Shown here one piece after another: positions 52,620 through 62,088 of a DNA stretch of 64,000 nucleotides. Made by a program: the position numbers and the translations under genes. Source of the stretch: Phycisphaerae bacterium (GTDB lineage Bacteria > Chloroflexota > Anaerolineae > 4572-78 > J111). The stretch's first letter is position 1; each line of letters opens with the position of its first letter. The stretch lies in NCBI GenBank assembly GCA_028285035.1, contig JANQQF010000006.1:71289-135288 (forward strand). Direction: 5' to 3'. The notes beneath the pieces were generated by a model. It searched no databases. It was not told the origin of the DNA and saw nothing but the letters and a program-made list of their open reading frames with translations.

Positions 52620-55139
52620 ATGAACACACAACAAAGTCATCTACCAAACCCATCAACAACTTTTGTCGGTAGATCTGTCGAGCTTTCGCAAACCACAAAA
52701 CTACTCCTCGACTCGGCCTGTCGTCTCCTGACCATCGTCGGGCCTGGGGGAATCGGCAAGACACGGTTATCGATACAGATTGCGACGTCTTTAACCGATA
52801 GGTTTAAACAAGGTGTCTACTTTGCCCCCCTACAAGGCATCTATGATCGAGAATTCTTGGTTTCCGCCATTGCTGAGGCTGTGGATTTCTCTCTCAGCGG
52901 TCATCAAGACCCCTTGGCCCAAGTGCTGAACTACCTGAGCGATAAAAACATCCTATTGGTGCTCGACAACTTTGAGCAGTTGATTGAGCAATATGGTCCG
53001 GCTGTCCTGCTAGATATTTTGGCAACAGCCCCTCATCTTAAATTGCTGGTCACCTCACGTGAGGTGCTCAATTTACAAGAAGAGTGGCTCTATTCATTAC
53101 AGGGACTTCCTGTTCTTTCCGAGGCACACAATCCTAATAGTGCTGTTCAACTCTTTACCTCACGCGCCCGCCAAGTTCGGCCCAATTTTTCGCTTGATAA
53201 TCAGGCCGAGGATGTTTTACAAATTTGCCGTCTGGTGGAAGGTATCCCTTTGGCAGTCGAATTGGCTGCCTCATGGACTAAAACACTCAGTTGCCAAGCC
53301 ATCGCTACCGAAATTCAACGTAGCCTCGATTTTTTGGTTACACCCCTGCGCAATGTTCCAGAACGCCATCGCAGTATGGCAGCTGTTTTCGATACCTCTT
53401 GGCAATTGCTCAGTGAACGAGAACAGACCGTTTTCAAACGGTTATCCGTCTTTCGCGGAGGCTTCCAACGAAAGGCAGCAGAACAAGTGGCTGGGGCAAC
53501 TTTGGCAGATCTGGCCATCCTTGTCGACAAATCACTGTTACGGCGTGAAGCGAATGATCGGTATCAAATTCATGAACTATTGCGGCAATATGGACAAGAG
53601 CAGTTACAGGCTGATGCTGACAGTATCAAAAGTGCATATCAAGCACATTGTGACTATTATGCCGAGTTTCTCTATCAGCTTGCCCACCCTCTCGAAAGCG
53701 GTGATCAGCGTGGAGCTCTGCGCGAAATTGAAGCTGAGTTGGAAAATGTACGGGCGGCTTGGCAGTGGACCATACAACACGGTCAGGTGTCAGCTATCCA
53801 AAAGTTGACCCAAACCTTTATGGTTTTTTGTTACTATCAAAGCCGTTATCTGGAGGCGGCCAACACCTTTGCGCAAGCCAAAGAGGTTCTGATGGCACAA
53901 TCACCGACCAAGCAGACAGAGTTGGTTCTGGCTAATGTGTTGGTAAGAATAGGCTGGATGAACATCCCAATGGGCAACTTCGAGGCCGCTCAGGCAGCGT
54001 TGATCCAGAGTCAGGCATTGCTTGACCGCTGGGAAGCCGTGCCGCTGAACCATTCGGGAACAGACCCGCTGCCACCGCTGTCTATTCTGGCCACGATCCG
54101 AGGTGATTTTGACAAGGCGATCAGACTGGGGGAAGCATCGCAACAGGCAAATGAAGCCCGCAATCATCAGCAAAACCTGGCCTTTGCTCACTATGTCTTG
54201 ACCAGTGCGTGGCTGGCTCAGGGTGACTATGCGGCGGCGCGACAACACGCCCAACAAGCGAGCGAAGTGTCTGAACGGGTGGGGAATCGTTGGTTCTTAG
54301 CCTATTGTCTCAATGAGTGGGGCAACGTCGCCCGAGCAATGGGCGATTATGCCGAAGCAGAGCAACATTTTCAAGAGAGTTATCAAATCCGGGCGGCATT
54401 TGACGACCCGGTGGGGATGGCCGTGGCCCTCAATCTTTTGGGCGAAATGGCGATCCGACAGGGGAATTTTCTGGAAGCTCAACAACGATACCAGCAGAGT
54501 CTGCCAATTTTTCAAGAGAACAATGACCGTGGGGGTGCCGCCACCGCGCTCAATGGGCTGGGGCAAACAGCCTGCGCATTAGAAGATTACCCAACAGCTA
54601 TCGAACATTTTCAACAGGCTTTAACCATCGCCAGGAATATCCAATTCTTGCCCCTCATTTATTCTATGTTCATCAGCATTAACGAATTTCTCCTTAAAGT
54701 AGGTCTATCGGAAACAGCTCTGGAATTTTTGTTGTTTATTCGTGACTACCCGGCCAGCGATCAGGAAACCAAAGATCGTGCGGTTCAAATGCTCAGCCAA
54801 TATCAGTCAGAGGCGATTTCCGAGGCATCGTCTGAGAAACCCGAGGCTGATTTTGAGTTAACACTGACAAAAATGGAACAGAGCCTCGCTGTGATTCCCA
54901 GCCAATCTCCTCCTGCAAAGTCACCCCCAGCTCACCCCCTGCTCGATCCCCTCACCGAGCGGGAATTAGAAGTGCTTCAACTGATGGCTGCTGGGCGATC
55001 TAATCGGCAAATTAGCGAAGACTTAGTCTTGGCCATCGGCTCGGTCAAATGGTATGCCAGCCAAATTTACAGCAAGCTTCAGGTAAAAAATCGAACGGAA
55101 GCCGCCGCTAAAGCCAGAGCACTGCAGTTGTTACCATAG
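52620..55139 (+). CDS. LuxR-family regulator with NB-ARC-like ATPase and TPRs
   Basis: The protein has an N-terminal STAND/NB-ARC ATPase (SNPSTTFVGRSVEL-like start, Walker A VGPGGIGKTRL, Walker B ILLVLDNFEQL, GIPLAVELAA), a winged helix with RLSVFRGGF, TPR repeats over about 360-700 (AEQHFQESYQIRAAF and so on), and a C-terminal LuxR HTH (LTERELEVLQLMAAGRSNRQISEDL). It should activate transcription in an ATP- and ligand-dependent manner. I use the ATG at 52620; a TTG at 52593 in frame would add nine residues, and neither has a strong ribosome site. It is the third of four large STAND regulators in this window. Confidence 0.9.
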   Translation: MNTQQSHLPNPSTTFVGRSVELSQTTKLLLDSACRLLTIVGPGGIGKTRLSIQIATSLTDRFKQGVYFAPLQGIYDREFLVSAIAEAVDFSLSGHQDPLAQVLNYLSDKNILLVLDNFEQLIEQYGPAVLLDILATAPHLKLLVTSREVLNLQEEWLYSLQGLPVLSEAHNPNSAVQLFTSRARQVRPNFSLDNQAEDVLQICRLVEGIPLAVELAASWTKTLSCQAIATEIQRSLDFLVTPLRNVPERHRSMAAVFDTSWQLLSEREQTVFKRLSVFRGGFQRKAAEQVAGATLADLAILVDKSLLRREANDRYQIHELLRQYGQEQLQADADSIKSAYQAHCDYYAEFLYQLAHPLESGDQRGALREIEAELENVRAAWQWTIQHGQVSAIQKLTQTFMVFCYYQSRYLEAANTFAQAKEVLMAQSPTKQTELVLANVLVRIGWMNIPMGNFEAAQAALIQSQALLDRWEAVPLNHSGTDPLPPLSILATIRGDFDKAIRLGEASQQANEARNHQQNLAFAHYVLTSAWLAQGDYAAARQHAQQASEVSERVGNRWFLAYCLNEWGNVARAMGDYAEAEQHFQESYQIRAAFDDPVGMAVALNLLGEMAIRQGNFLEAQQRYQQSLPIFQENNDRGGAATALNGLGQTACALEDYPTAIEHFQQALTIARNIQFLPLIYSMFISINEFLLKVGLSETALEFLLFIRDYPASDQETKDRAVQMLSQYQSEAISEASSEKPEADFELTLTKMEQSLAVIPSQSPPAKSPPAHPLLDPLTERELEVLQLMAAGRSNRQISEDLVLAIGSVKWYASQIYSKLQVKNRTEAAAKARALQLLP

Positions 55140-55173
55140 TTAAGTCATTACATAGTCGCCCAAAGGAGATAAA

Positions 55174-55286
55174 ATGACCGACTATGTAACAAAACCCATT
55201 CCTGCCCAAAAGCCATCGGTTCAATTTGTTGAGCGTCCGTGGGGTCGTTTAAGCAGTATGCAAACAATGAAGAGGTGACGTTATCG
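55174..55286 (+). pseudogene. Truncated, frameshifted 5' end of a cupin mannose-6-phosphate isomerase gene
   Basis: AAAGGAG (55162-55168) and ATG at 55174 start a short frame, MTDYVTKPIPAQKPSVQFVE, then RPWGR. After GTCGTT one base is missing; in the next frame the text goes on FKQYANNEEVTLS. RPWGRFKQYANNEEVTL is the characteristic start of type II phosphomannose isomerase/GMP cupin domains. Homology stops at about 55286, where the convergent XRE regulator gene begins. The fragment therefore has both a frameshift and a deletion of the remaining coding region. An 11-bp inverted repeat (TTACATAGTCG at 55148, CGACTATGTAA at 55179) encloses its ribosome binding site and start codon. Confidence 0.7.
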
Positions 55287-55290
55287 ATGG

Positions 55291-58200
55291 CTATTGATTT
55301 AGAAATGAATCTTGTAAATTTGGATCATCGATTTGAGCGGCCAGCATTTCAACTAACCCTTGGGCCTGTTCCAAGATGTCCTCTGATTTTTGCCCCTCAC
55401 CTGCCTGTTGCAAGGTTTGGGCCAGAAAACGTAGCGCCCGGAGTTGATCATAGGGACGATTTAGACTGTGCCAACCAGCCGCCGCCTGCTCAAAACAGAA
55501 CAGGGCTTTGTCAATGTCTTGGGCGTGTAGGGCGGCGGTCCCTTGGGCTTCACGCAAAATAGTGTTGGTGAGCGGAATCTCGGTCATTTGATCAAACCGT
55601 TCCAGATAGCCTTGAATTTTATCTGCTAAACGTTGACCATTACCATTCGATTGATTGAGAAGCCAATGATGGGGGATGAGTAGTAAATCGCTCAACTCGC
55701 CCGTCGGGGTCCGATCCACAAGATTGATCACCTCCTTAATCAACCCAACTGTTTCTTGAGGACGTCCTAAGGCTGCGGTGGCGCGGGCCATCTGGCTCAA
55801 AATTGGCAAGGTTAAGAGCAACTCATCGATATCTCTGGCCCGCTCAAGCTCCTGAGCTAATATTTGATAAGCTCGCTCAGGTTGATTCAAATCATTATAA
55901 ATCAGGCCGCTGAGCGCATCTGCCGACAGTTTTACGACGGGGACAAGGGGGTAATCTTTATCCCAGGCCTGTAGCTCTTGATGATGTTGTAGAGCCTGAC
56001 GCCATTGACCAATGTGCCAGGCATTTTCACTCAACAAGGTTAAGGCGGTGCCGATATAGTGTCTGGCATGAATTTCGTGAGCATAGCTCAGAAATTCATT
56101 GAGCAAGGCCGGACGTTCATCATACTGTCCACGTGTGACCAACATCGAGTCCAGGTTTACATAGCCACAACACACTTCATAGTTCAACTTGAGGGCCTTC
56201 GCCTGTTTAATATTTTGACGGAGTAAGGCCAGCCCTTGATTGACCTGACTCAAAAGGACCAATGATGGCCCCAAGGCGTTGTTGGCGTGAACGACCACAG
56301 ACTCAGCCCCTAAACGCTCTGCCAAATCTATGGCCCGCTGACACCACTGTACAGCTTGTTCATTCTCTGAGGCGAGCATGTGCATTCGGCCCATCGCACT
56401 CATCGTTTCGGCCAACTCCACGCTTTCTGGGCAGGTTTCCAGCAAGGTTAAGGCTCTCTGGTAATAGTCTAACCCGGTTTTTCCCTCACCAAGTTCCCAA
56501 TACAATCGTCCGGTCAGCCGGAGCGTTTCACCTGTTCGAAGGGGGTTATCCAAGTTAGTGAATAGCCGATTGGCTTCATTGAGCAACGGGAGAGCATCTA
56601 CTTGTCTCCCCACGGTGCGCAGGCAGTCAGCCAACTTACAAAGCACATCCGCTCGGCCCGCCAGATCATCAGGAGGCCAACCCGTTAGCGCCGTTTCATA
56701 GTGAGTCATTGCTTCGGATAAGGCGCTGGCTAACCGAGATTGATCGCCCGCGATTTGATGATATTTCGCCATATTGCTTGTATCATCGGCCTCGCCGTAG
56801 TGGTAGGCCAGCGTTACGGCAAACTGTTCAAGTTGACGACCTACCAGTTGCTCAAGATGCTGGGCGGTCGCGTGATGCAGCAACCGACGCTCACCCTGCC
56901 CCAAGCTGTTATATAGATATTGTGGAAAAAGCGCGTGACGAAATTGATAACGGCTCACATATCGCTGATCCACCCGTTCATAATTGTACTCTTGCACAAT
57001 CCCATGCTGTTGAGCGAGATGAGTTAGTTGACTCAAGAGAGTTCGTTCGTCAATATCCAACGTTGCAGCCACCACCTGGGCTGTAAATTGCTCCCCTTCC
57101 ACCGAGGCTACACGCAGGATTTCCTGCAACTTCGGCTCAAGTTGATGAATACGTTGGCTAATCACAGCATCGATTCGCGCGGGTAGGGTTTCAAACTGAA
57201 TTGGCTGCTTTTGAACCCAAGTGCCCTGCTCATCACGGACAAGATACCTCTTATTTTGTAAATGACGTAACAATTCAACCGTGAATAGGGGGTGGCCATC
57301 GGTCAAATCAAAGAGTTGGGCTCTAAAGTCATCATCTAATTGCGGAGCTTCCTGATCAACCAAAGCCTCAAAAAAGAGGCGGTCTTGTTGAACGTCATTG
57401 CCTTCTAAATCTAGCTCAATATCACCAAAACGACGGATCAACTCAGTCAGGGTCGTGCGTAAGGGGTGGGTATCGGTGATCTCATTACCACGATAAGTCC
57501 CGACAATCATCACCCGCTGGCCCATCAGCCGACGACTTAGATGGAACAGTAGGGCTAAAGAGGTTTCATCGATCCATTGCAGATCATCCAACAACAGTAG
57601 GAGGGGTTTAGCACGAGAGAGTATGGCAAACACCCGTGTAATCTGCTCAAACAACTGAGCCTGAGTTTGATCCAAACGGGGGGGTGATGGCTGTTGGCTA
57701 ATCTGTCGCAAACGATCAAGCCCCCGGAAATGGGTTGAGCTATAAGTGTTGAGACGATTATAGAGGGCATTTGGGGAGATAAGAATACCAAATAGGTCTT
57801 CCCCCTCATCAAGTAACGTCTGCGCCACCGCTGGCATAAACCGCCATAAGCGACGGGCTTGATCAAGAGCCAGGGTTTGGGCCTGCCAATGAGCCTCAAC
57901 ATCACCGGTGAGCAGATCAAATAGGTCGCGAATAGGCAAAAACGGATCACCTTGTCCCACGTGAGCTGAACACATGCCTCCCGCCACAATTAGGTCTGGG
58001 TTGGCGATTTGGGCTTGCTGGGCAAAGGCTTGCATCAAGGAGGTTTTGCCTCGGCCCGCCTCACCCCGAATAAAACAGAGTTGAACTTGCCCAGTCAACG
58101 CCTGTTGTAATTGATTTTGTAGGTGATCCAGCTCCGCAGAGCGGGGCACAAAGCGAGCGACGGGTCGTTCCGGATTTTGTAAAAATGGGGGCAGGGCGAT

Positions 58201-58455
58201 TGTTTTGACGGCAGGGCTGGCCTCAAGCATCTGTCCCCGAGCCATTGCTAAAAATTTGGGGCGATCTGTAGAGGAAATGGCCAAATGATCGGCCAGAAGC
58301 TCAGCCATTTCCGCCGAGGGTCGACGGAGTTCCTGCTCGATCTTTTTGATCGTGACTACCGCACAGCCGACCTGCTCGGCTAAAGCCGCCTGAGTTAATT
58401 TCAGGGCTTTACGTTGCTGTCGAATCCAATCGCCAAATGAGGTTACAGCTGCCAT
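55291..58455 (-). CDS. XRE-family regulator with STAND ATPase and TPR domains, shortened 3' end
   Basis: The start at 58455 has AAAGGA 6 nt upstream and gives MAAVTSFGDWIRQQRKALKLTQAALAEQVG; a longer frame begins at 58473. XRE HTH (residues ~4-60), STAND ATPase (Walker A FIRGEAGRGKTSLM near 135, Walker B LLLLDDLQWIDE near 270) and about 600 residues of TPR helices follow, as in the paralogue at 30988. It ends DPNLQDSFLNQ, whereas the paralogue continues with SPLAQKIRNAV and a few more residues. The stop lies right at the junction with the truncated isomerase fragment, so the last ~17 codons seem lost to a deletion. Three GGGATAC sites lie just upstream of its start. Confidence 0.88.
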   Translation of the reverse strand: MAAVTSFGDWIRQQRKALKLTQAALAEQVGCAVVTIKKIEQELRRPSAEMAELLADHLAISSTDRPKFLAMARGQMLEASPAVKTIALPPFLQNPERPVARFVPRSAELDHLQNQLQQALTGQVQLCFIRGEAGRGKTSLMQAFAQQAQIANPDLIVAGGMCSAHVGQGDPFLPIRDLFDLLTGDVEAHWQAQTLALDQARRLWRFMPAVAQTLLDEGEDLFGILISPNALYNRLNTYSSTHFRGLDRLRQISQQPSPPRLDQTQAQLFEQITRVFAILSRAKPLLLLLDDLQWIDETSLALLFHLSRRLMGQRVMIVGTYRGNEITDTHPLRTTLTELIRRFGDIELDLEGNDVQQDRLFFEALVDQEAPQLDDDFRAQLFDLTDGHPLFTVELLRHLQNKRYLVRDEQGTWVQKQPIQFETLPARIDAVISQRIHQLEPKLQEILRVASVEGEQFTAQVVAATLDIDERTLLSQLTHLAQQHGIVQEYNYERVDQRYVSRYQFRHALFPQYLYNSLGQGERRLLHHATAQHLEQLVGRQLEQFAVTLAYHYGEADDTSNMAKYHQIAGDQSRLASALSEAMTHYETALTGWPPDDLAGRADVLCKLADCLRTVGRQVDALPLLNEANRLFTNLDNPLRTGETLRLTGRLYWELGEGKTGLDYYQRALTLLETCPESVELAETMSAMGRMHMLASENEQAVQWCQRAIDLAERLGAESVVVHANNALGPSLVLLSQVNQGLALLRQNIKQAKALKLNYEVCCGYVNLDSMLVTRGQYDERPALLNEFLSYAHEIHARHYIGTALTLLSENAWHIGQWRQALQHHQELQAWDKDYPLVPVVKLSADALSGLIYNDLNQPERAYQILAQELERARDIDELLLTLPILSQMARATAALGRPQETVGLIKEVINLVDRTPTGELSDLLLIPHHWLLNQSNGNGQRLADKIQGYLERFDQMTEIPLTNTILREAQGTAALHAQDIDKALFCFEQAAAGWHSLNRPYDQLRALRFLAQTLQQAGEGQKSEDILEQAQGLVEMLAAQIDDPNLQDSFLNQ

Positions 58456-58475
58456 AGTGTCCTTTATGCTCAAGA

Positions 58476-58515
58476 GTATCCCCCGCTGTATCCCAACACG
58501 GATACCCAGTATCCC
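58476..58515 (-). promoter_or_regulatory. Candidate operator: GGGATAC repeats
   Basis: On the minus strand GGGATAC occurs at 58515-58509, 58494-58488 and 58482-58476. The last two are separated by 5 nt (12-nt period), exactly as upstream of the paralogue at 30988. An inverted GGGTATCC lies between the first and second. They end 20 nt before the start codon, a position suited to repression. Confidence 0.55.
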
Positions 58516-58774
58516 ACCAAATCTGGTTTAATCATTCTAAGTCAGCTCAAATTATAGTCAAACCAAAGATAAGCTAAAAATGTTACTTAATGTTGAAACA
58601 ACAAAGAAGATGAACTCAACCCTATCATTCCCAAAACCCATCCCCCAACCCTATCATTTGGCGGGTGCCCATCTTAGTCTGGTTTGATATGATCGAGATA
58701 CATACTTGAGTTCATTCTTGTAAACTAAATCAATTAATCAATAGAGAATCCATTTACAAAGGAGATTAAACCAA
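58516..58774. other. Divergent intergenic stretch
   Basis: There is no gene. CAACCCTATCATT occurs twice, at 58617-58629 and 58646-58658. This could be a regulatory site for the methyltransferase gene or a chance duplication. GGAGATT before 58775 is the ribosome binding site of that gene. Confidence 0.4.
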
Positions 58775-59626
58775 ATGACAATCGCAACACAAAATGCAAC
58801 AAATGAAATTGAAAATGAGGCTGAGACAATGAGCGACAGCGACCGAGGGCAGGTCAATACCAGCGCAGCTGAAATTTATGAAGACTTCTTTGTGCCGGCC
58901 TTGTTTCAAGAATGGGCAGACCGGGTGGCTGATGCTGCTAATTTGCACCCTGGGCAGCGGGTGCTTGATGTTGCCTGTGGCACAGGCGTGTTAACTCGAA
59001 CAGTCGCTGACCGGGTTGGTTTAGGGGGACAGGCGGTTGGTTTGGACATCAACGAGGGGATGTTGGCCGTGGCCGAGCAGAAAGCACCACACATCACTTG
59101 GCGGCACGGTCCAGCGGAAAATCTACCATTTGAGGACAACAGTTTTGACACTGTCGTCAGTCAATTTGGCCTGATGTTCTTTGAAAATCGACAGGCTGCT
59201 CTCCAAGAGATGCTACGCGTCCTGAAACCGGGTGGGAAATTGGCTGTAGCAGTCTGGGATAGCATTGAAAATACCCCAGGCTATGCAGCGATGGTTGAGT
59301 TACTACAACGGCTCTTTGGCGATGAAGCGGCCAACGGGTTACGGGCACCCTACAATTTAGGTGATACCCAACTGCTGCAGCAAGTTTTCACTGAAGCTGG
59401 CATTCCCCAAGCTGAGATCGCTTCTGTCGACGGTTTGGCCCAATTTGCCTCGATCCAAGCTTGGGTCTTCACTGATATCAAAGGCTGGACGCTGGCCGAT
59501 ATGATTGATGACGGGCAATTTAAGCAATTGCTTGAGGAAGCAGAGCAAGCCTTACAGCCATTCGTGGCCGTTGATGGCTCTGTCTCATTTAAGCACTCGG
59601 CTCATATTGTGACAGCAATGGCGTAA
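58775..59626 (+). CDS. Class I SAM-dependent methyltransferase (UbiE/Methyltransf_11 type)
   Basis: The 283-residue protein has motif I VLDVACGTGVLTRTVADRV (about residues 62-80), the acidic end of beta2 in VGLDINEGML, NLPFEDNSFDTVVSQFGLMFF (motif II) and MLRVLKPGGKLAVAVW (motif III). The acceptor is probably a small molecule such as a quinone or a polyketide, but the sequence does not say. AAAGGAG lies 11 nt before the ATG; a second Met at residue 18 is a possible alternative start. The gene is alone between the XRE regulator (divergent) and an FG-GAP gene, and has its own terminator. Confidence 0.88.
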   Translation: MTIATQNATNEIENEAETMSDSDRGQVNTSAAEIYEDFFVPALFQEWADRVADAANLHPGQRVLDVACGTGVLTRTVADRVGLGGQAVGLDINEGMLAVAEQKAPHITWRHGPAENLPFEDNSFDTVVSQFGLMFFENRQAALQEMLRVLKPGGKLAVAVWDSIENTPGYAAMVELLQRLFGDEAANGLRAPYNLGDTQLLQQVFTEAGIPQAEIASVDGLAQFASIQAWVFTDIKGWTLADMIDDGQFKQLLEEAEQALQPFVAVDGSVSFKHSAHIVTAMA

Positions 59627-59658
59627 CCTTTACAAGGCAGTAACTAGGGTCGATACAC

Positions 59659-59705
59659 AACCCTCACCTCGGCTCAATGTATGACATTGGCCTGAGGTGA
59701 GGGTT
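59659..59705 (+). terminator. Hairpin terminator after the methyltransferase gene
   Basis: AACCCTCACCTC and GAGGTGAGGGTT form the base of the stem, and CAATGT-ATG-ACATTG forms its tip. A T-rich TTATTTT follows the stem, and the FG-GAP ribosome binding site comes next. Confidence 0.75.
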
Positions 59706-59724
59706 ATTTTGAGAGGAGTGTACA

Positions 59725-61749
59725 ATGTTTCATCGGAAACGACTTCGAAGATGGGGCTGGCTCGTTTTAACTAGCCTATGGCTGTGGACCTCGTTATCAG
59801 GACAGCCAGCCGAAATACGGGCACAAGCCACAGATATATTTAGATTGTATGGGGGCATTAATGGCCCAGGAGCCAATGCCTTGGCGTTGGGTGATTTTAA
59901 TAATGATGGCCGTCAGGACCTTTATGTGGGGTTGGCTGGGAGTCATAACAAGGTCCATTTTGGCTTAAGCAACACGTCAATTGACGCCGAACTGATTAAT
60001 TCGATCACATTTGATGTAACTGTGGGTGATATGGACAATGATGGTTATTTGGACGTGGTCACGGCCAATGAACAAGGTGATTATGACACGATTAACTACA
60101 ACACAGGCCTAGGAAATTTTGTAATTATGGCCCTACCTGATAGCCAGTTGGATAGAACAGTCGGGGTTGAGTTGGGCGATCTCGACAATGATGGTGATCT
60201 AGATATTCTTTTTGTCACTGACCAAAAAACTTACATTCGGGTCAATCAGGGCGGGGCACAAGGGGGCCAAGTTGGAATATTTTTAACCGGGCAAACGCTG
60301 GCAACGACGGGCGGCACGGCGGCGACGTTGGCCGATTTTGATCAGGATAATGATCTGGATGTAGCCACGATAATAAACGGAGGGCAGGCAATCCAACTAT
60401 GGATAAATGAGGGGGGCACCTTTCAGGTCGGTGTGACCCTGCCCTTTGAACCGGGTGTGGTCGTGACCGATTTGGTAGCTGGGCTGCTTGATGGCGACTC
60501 TTTGCCTGATCTCTACATTGCTACCGCCGGGGAGGATTTAATCGGCCTCAATAATGGCTTCAACAGCTTTAATCCAGGCCAAACGATTTCGACGGGCAAT
60601 ACCCAAGAGGTTGTGCTGAATGATGTAGACCTTGATGGTGATCTGGATGTTATCATTGCGGTCTGGGATTATGGAAACAACGGCGATCAGGTGTGGTTGA
60701 ATGAGGGTGGTACCTTCAGTTTGGCCCAAATCCTGCAAAGTTCACGCAGCTTTGCCGTGGCTGTGGGCGATGTTGATGACGATAAATTGCCAGACATTGT
60801 TCTGGCAAATTTGGAGGGGCCACGTACGATTTGGTTGAATCAACTTGACCGCCCTGGGGTTGGGTTATCCGTACAGATTACTGGAGAAAATCCTTTTATC
60901 GTGCCAAAAATCGATGAACCCCAACAATATGTGGACTTTAAGGTCACGGTGACAAATCATACCGATGAAGTGGCAACTAATGTTTGGGTCGAGGTGTCGG
61001 ATATAAGTGACCTCCCTCTCGAAAACTTAACTTTGTTTCCCATCTGTACGACTGCAACATCTTGCCATTTAGGGGCATTGCCCCCTGGTGAAAGTCAGAC
61101 ATTTTCTGTCGGTGGATGGGCAAACACGACAGAGTATATGACCCTTTTTCAGCTTGAAGCTCAGGTTAGGGGTGATGAGATTGACCCAGATTTACGAGAT
61201 AATCAAGATCGGGGCAGAATATACTATCATGTCTGTATTCGAGCCAATTGTTTTGTAGAAGAATTACTTTGTTCTGCATTAAGCACGACAACCCTATTAC
61301 GGCAGGCTGCTAATTTCATTCTGGATGTCCCCACCTATTATCGTCTCCGCGATGAGATTATGGACACAACAGCCAGTGGTCAACATTACATTGATTTATA
61401 CTATACCCACGATGCCGAATTGCAAACGTTAATTTTGGAAGACAATGCTCTCTTCGATCAGGGGTTGGGTGTGTTTGAACTGTGGCAGCCTCATCTACAA
61501 GCGCTGGTCGATGGACAAGGAGACAGTGCTGTGATTACTACCGAACAAGTCGCGGCCGCAAGCGGATTTCTGTTTAACCTCTCACAAGTGGCCAGCCCCG
61601 AACTACAACAGATCATTGATGCAGAATTGGCCCGCTTAGGGCCGCTCAGCAGTTACGTCGGTCTAACAATGGATGAGGCTTCATTGATTGTACTTGGCTA
61701 TACAGCTCCAAATCAGACAAAAATTTATTTACCCTTAGTGATTAAGTAA
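59725..61749 (+). CDS. Secreted FG-GAP/VCBS repeat protein, paralogue of 28202-30250
   Basis: A basic N-terminus and hydrophobic signal segment (residues ~9-27) precede seven FG-GAP/VCBS blades with calcium-loop motifs (DFNNDGRQDLYVG, DMDNDGYLDVV, DLDNDGDLDIL, DLDGDLDVIIA). A CARDB-like Ig region follows (about 390-500), then the C-terminal domain TYYRLRDEIMDTTASGQHYIDLYYTHDAE shared with the paralogue. It ends KIYLPLVIK. Blade order and the GLNNG(F/S)NSFNP segment are also conserved between the two copies, so they arose by duplication. GAGAGGAG lies upstream of the ATG. It is likely a secreted or surface calcium-binding propeller; the ligand is unknown. Confidence 0.87.
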   Translation: MFHRKRLRRWGWLVLTSLWLWTSLSGQPAEIRAQATDIFRLYGGINGPGANALALGDFNNDGRQDLYVGLAGSHNKVHFGLSNTSIDAELINSITFDVTVGDMDNDGYLDVVTANEQGDYDTINYNTGLGNFVIMALPDSQLDRTVGVELGDLDNDGDLDILFVTDQKTYIRVNQGGAQGGQVGIFLTGQTLATTGGTAATLADFDQDNDLDVATIINGGQAIQLWINEGGTFQVGVTLPFEPGVVVTDLVAGLLDGDSLPDLYIATAGEDLIGLNNGFNSFNPGQTISTGNTQEVVLNDVDLDGDLDVIIAVWDYGNNGDQVWLNEGGTFSLAQILQSSRSFAVAVGDVDDDKLPDIVLANLEGPRTIWLNQLDRPGVGLSVQITGENPFIVPKIDEPQQYVDFKVTVTNHTDEVATNVWVEVSDISDLPLENLTLFPICTTATSCHLGALPPGESQTFSVGGWANTTEYMTLFQLEAQVRGDEIDPDLRDNQDRGRIYYHVCIRANCFVEELLCSALSTTTLLRQAANFILDVPTYYRLRDEIMDTTASGQHYIDLYYTHDAELQTLILEDNALFDQGLGVFELWQPHLQALVDGQGDSAVITTEQVAAASGFLFNLSQVASPELQQIIDAELARLGPLSSYVGLTMDEASLIVLGYTAPNQTKIYLPLVIK

Positions 61750-61992
61750 TGTACCTTGGCAACTTAACATTTGAGACATCGATTAGAACCGGTTGCCTTA
61801 ATGCTAGAAAAGGAGAAATAGGATCAATTACGAAGGAGTATATGAGGAGGGTATGGGAAAGATTGGATGCAGGTGGGGCAGAAACATCAGTCATCTTTGC
61901 TGGTGAGGCTGCTTGATACCTCAATTTGGGCTGATACTTTTGAAGATCGCCTGCCCTTTAAGAAGCCGGTTTCATCCATAGAATGAGGCTTA
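61750..61992. other. Intergenic stretch, nothing recognised
   Basis: There is no gene with supporting features between the FG-GAP stop and the terminator hairpin at 61993. Short frames here have no ribosome binding site or known motif. Confidence 0.4.
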
Positions 61993-62027
61993 AGATGACG
62001 ATTACAGCAAGACCGTAATCGTCATCT
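61993..62027. terminator. Bidirectional hairpin terminator
   Basis: A perfect 13-bp stem (AGATGACGATTAC with GTAATCGTCATCT) has a 9-nt loop and lies between the convergent FG-GAP and cell-wall hydrolase genes. Confidence 0.7.
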
Positions 62028-62088
62028 ATCTCAAACATACAATCTTCTTTATTCTAGCAACCAACAGTGTTTATGATTTTATCTAGAT

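Noticed and set aside
53059..53808. 249-codon open frame overlapping the ATPase-TPR-LuxR gene
   Set aside because: Out of frame with the intact regulator, with no recognisable domain; a shadow frame.
55239..55562. 107-codon plus-strand frame crossing into the XRE gene
   Set aside because: Only its first ~15 codons have meaning (the frameshifted isomerase piece); the rest is antisense to the regulator.
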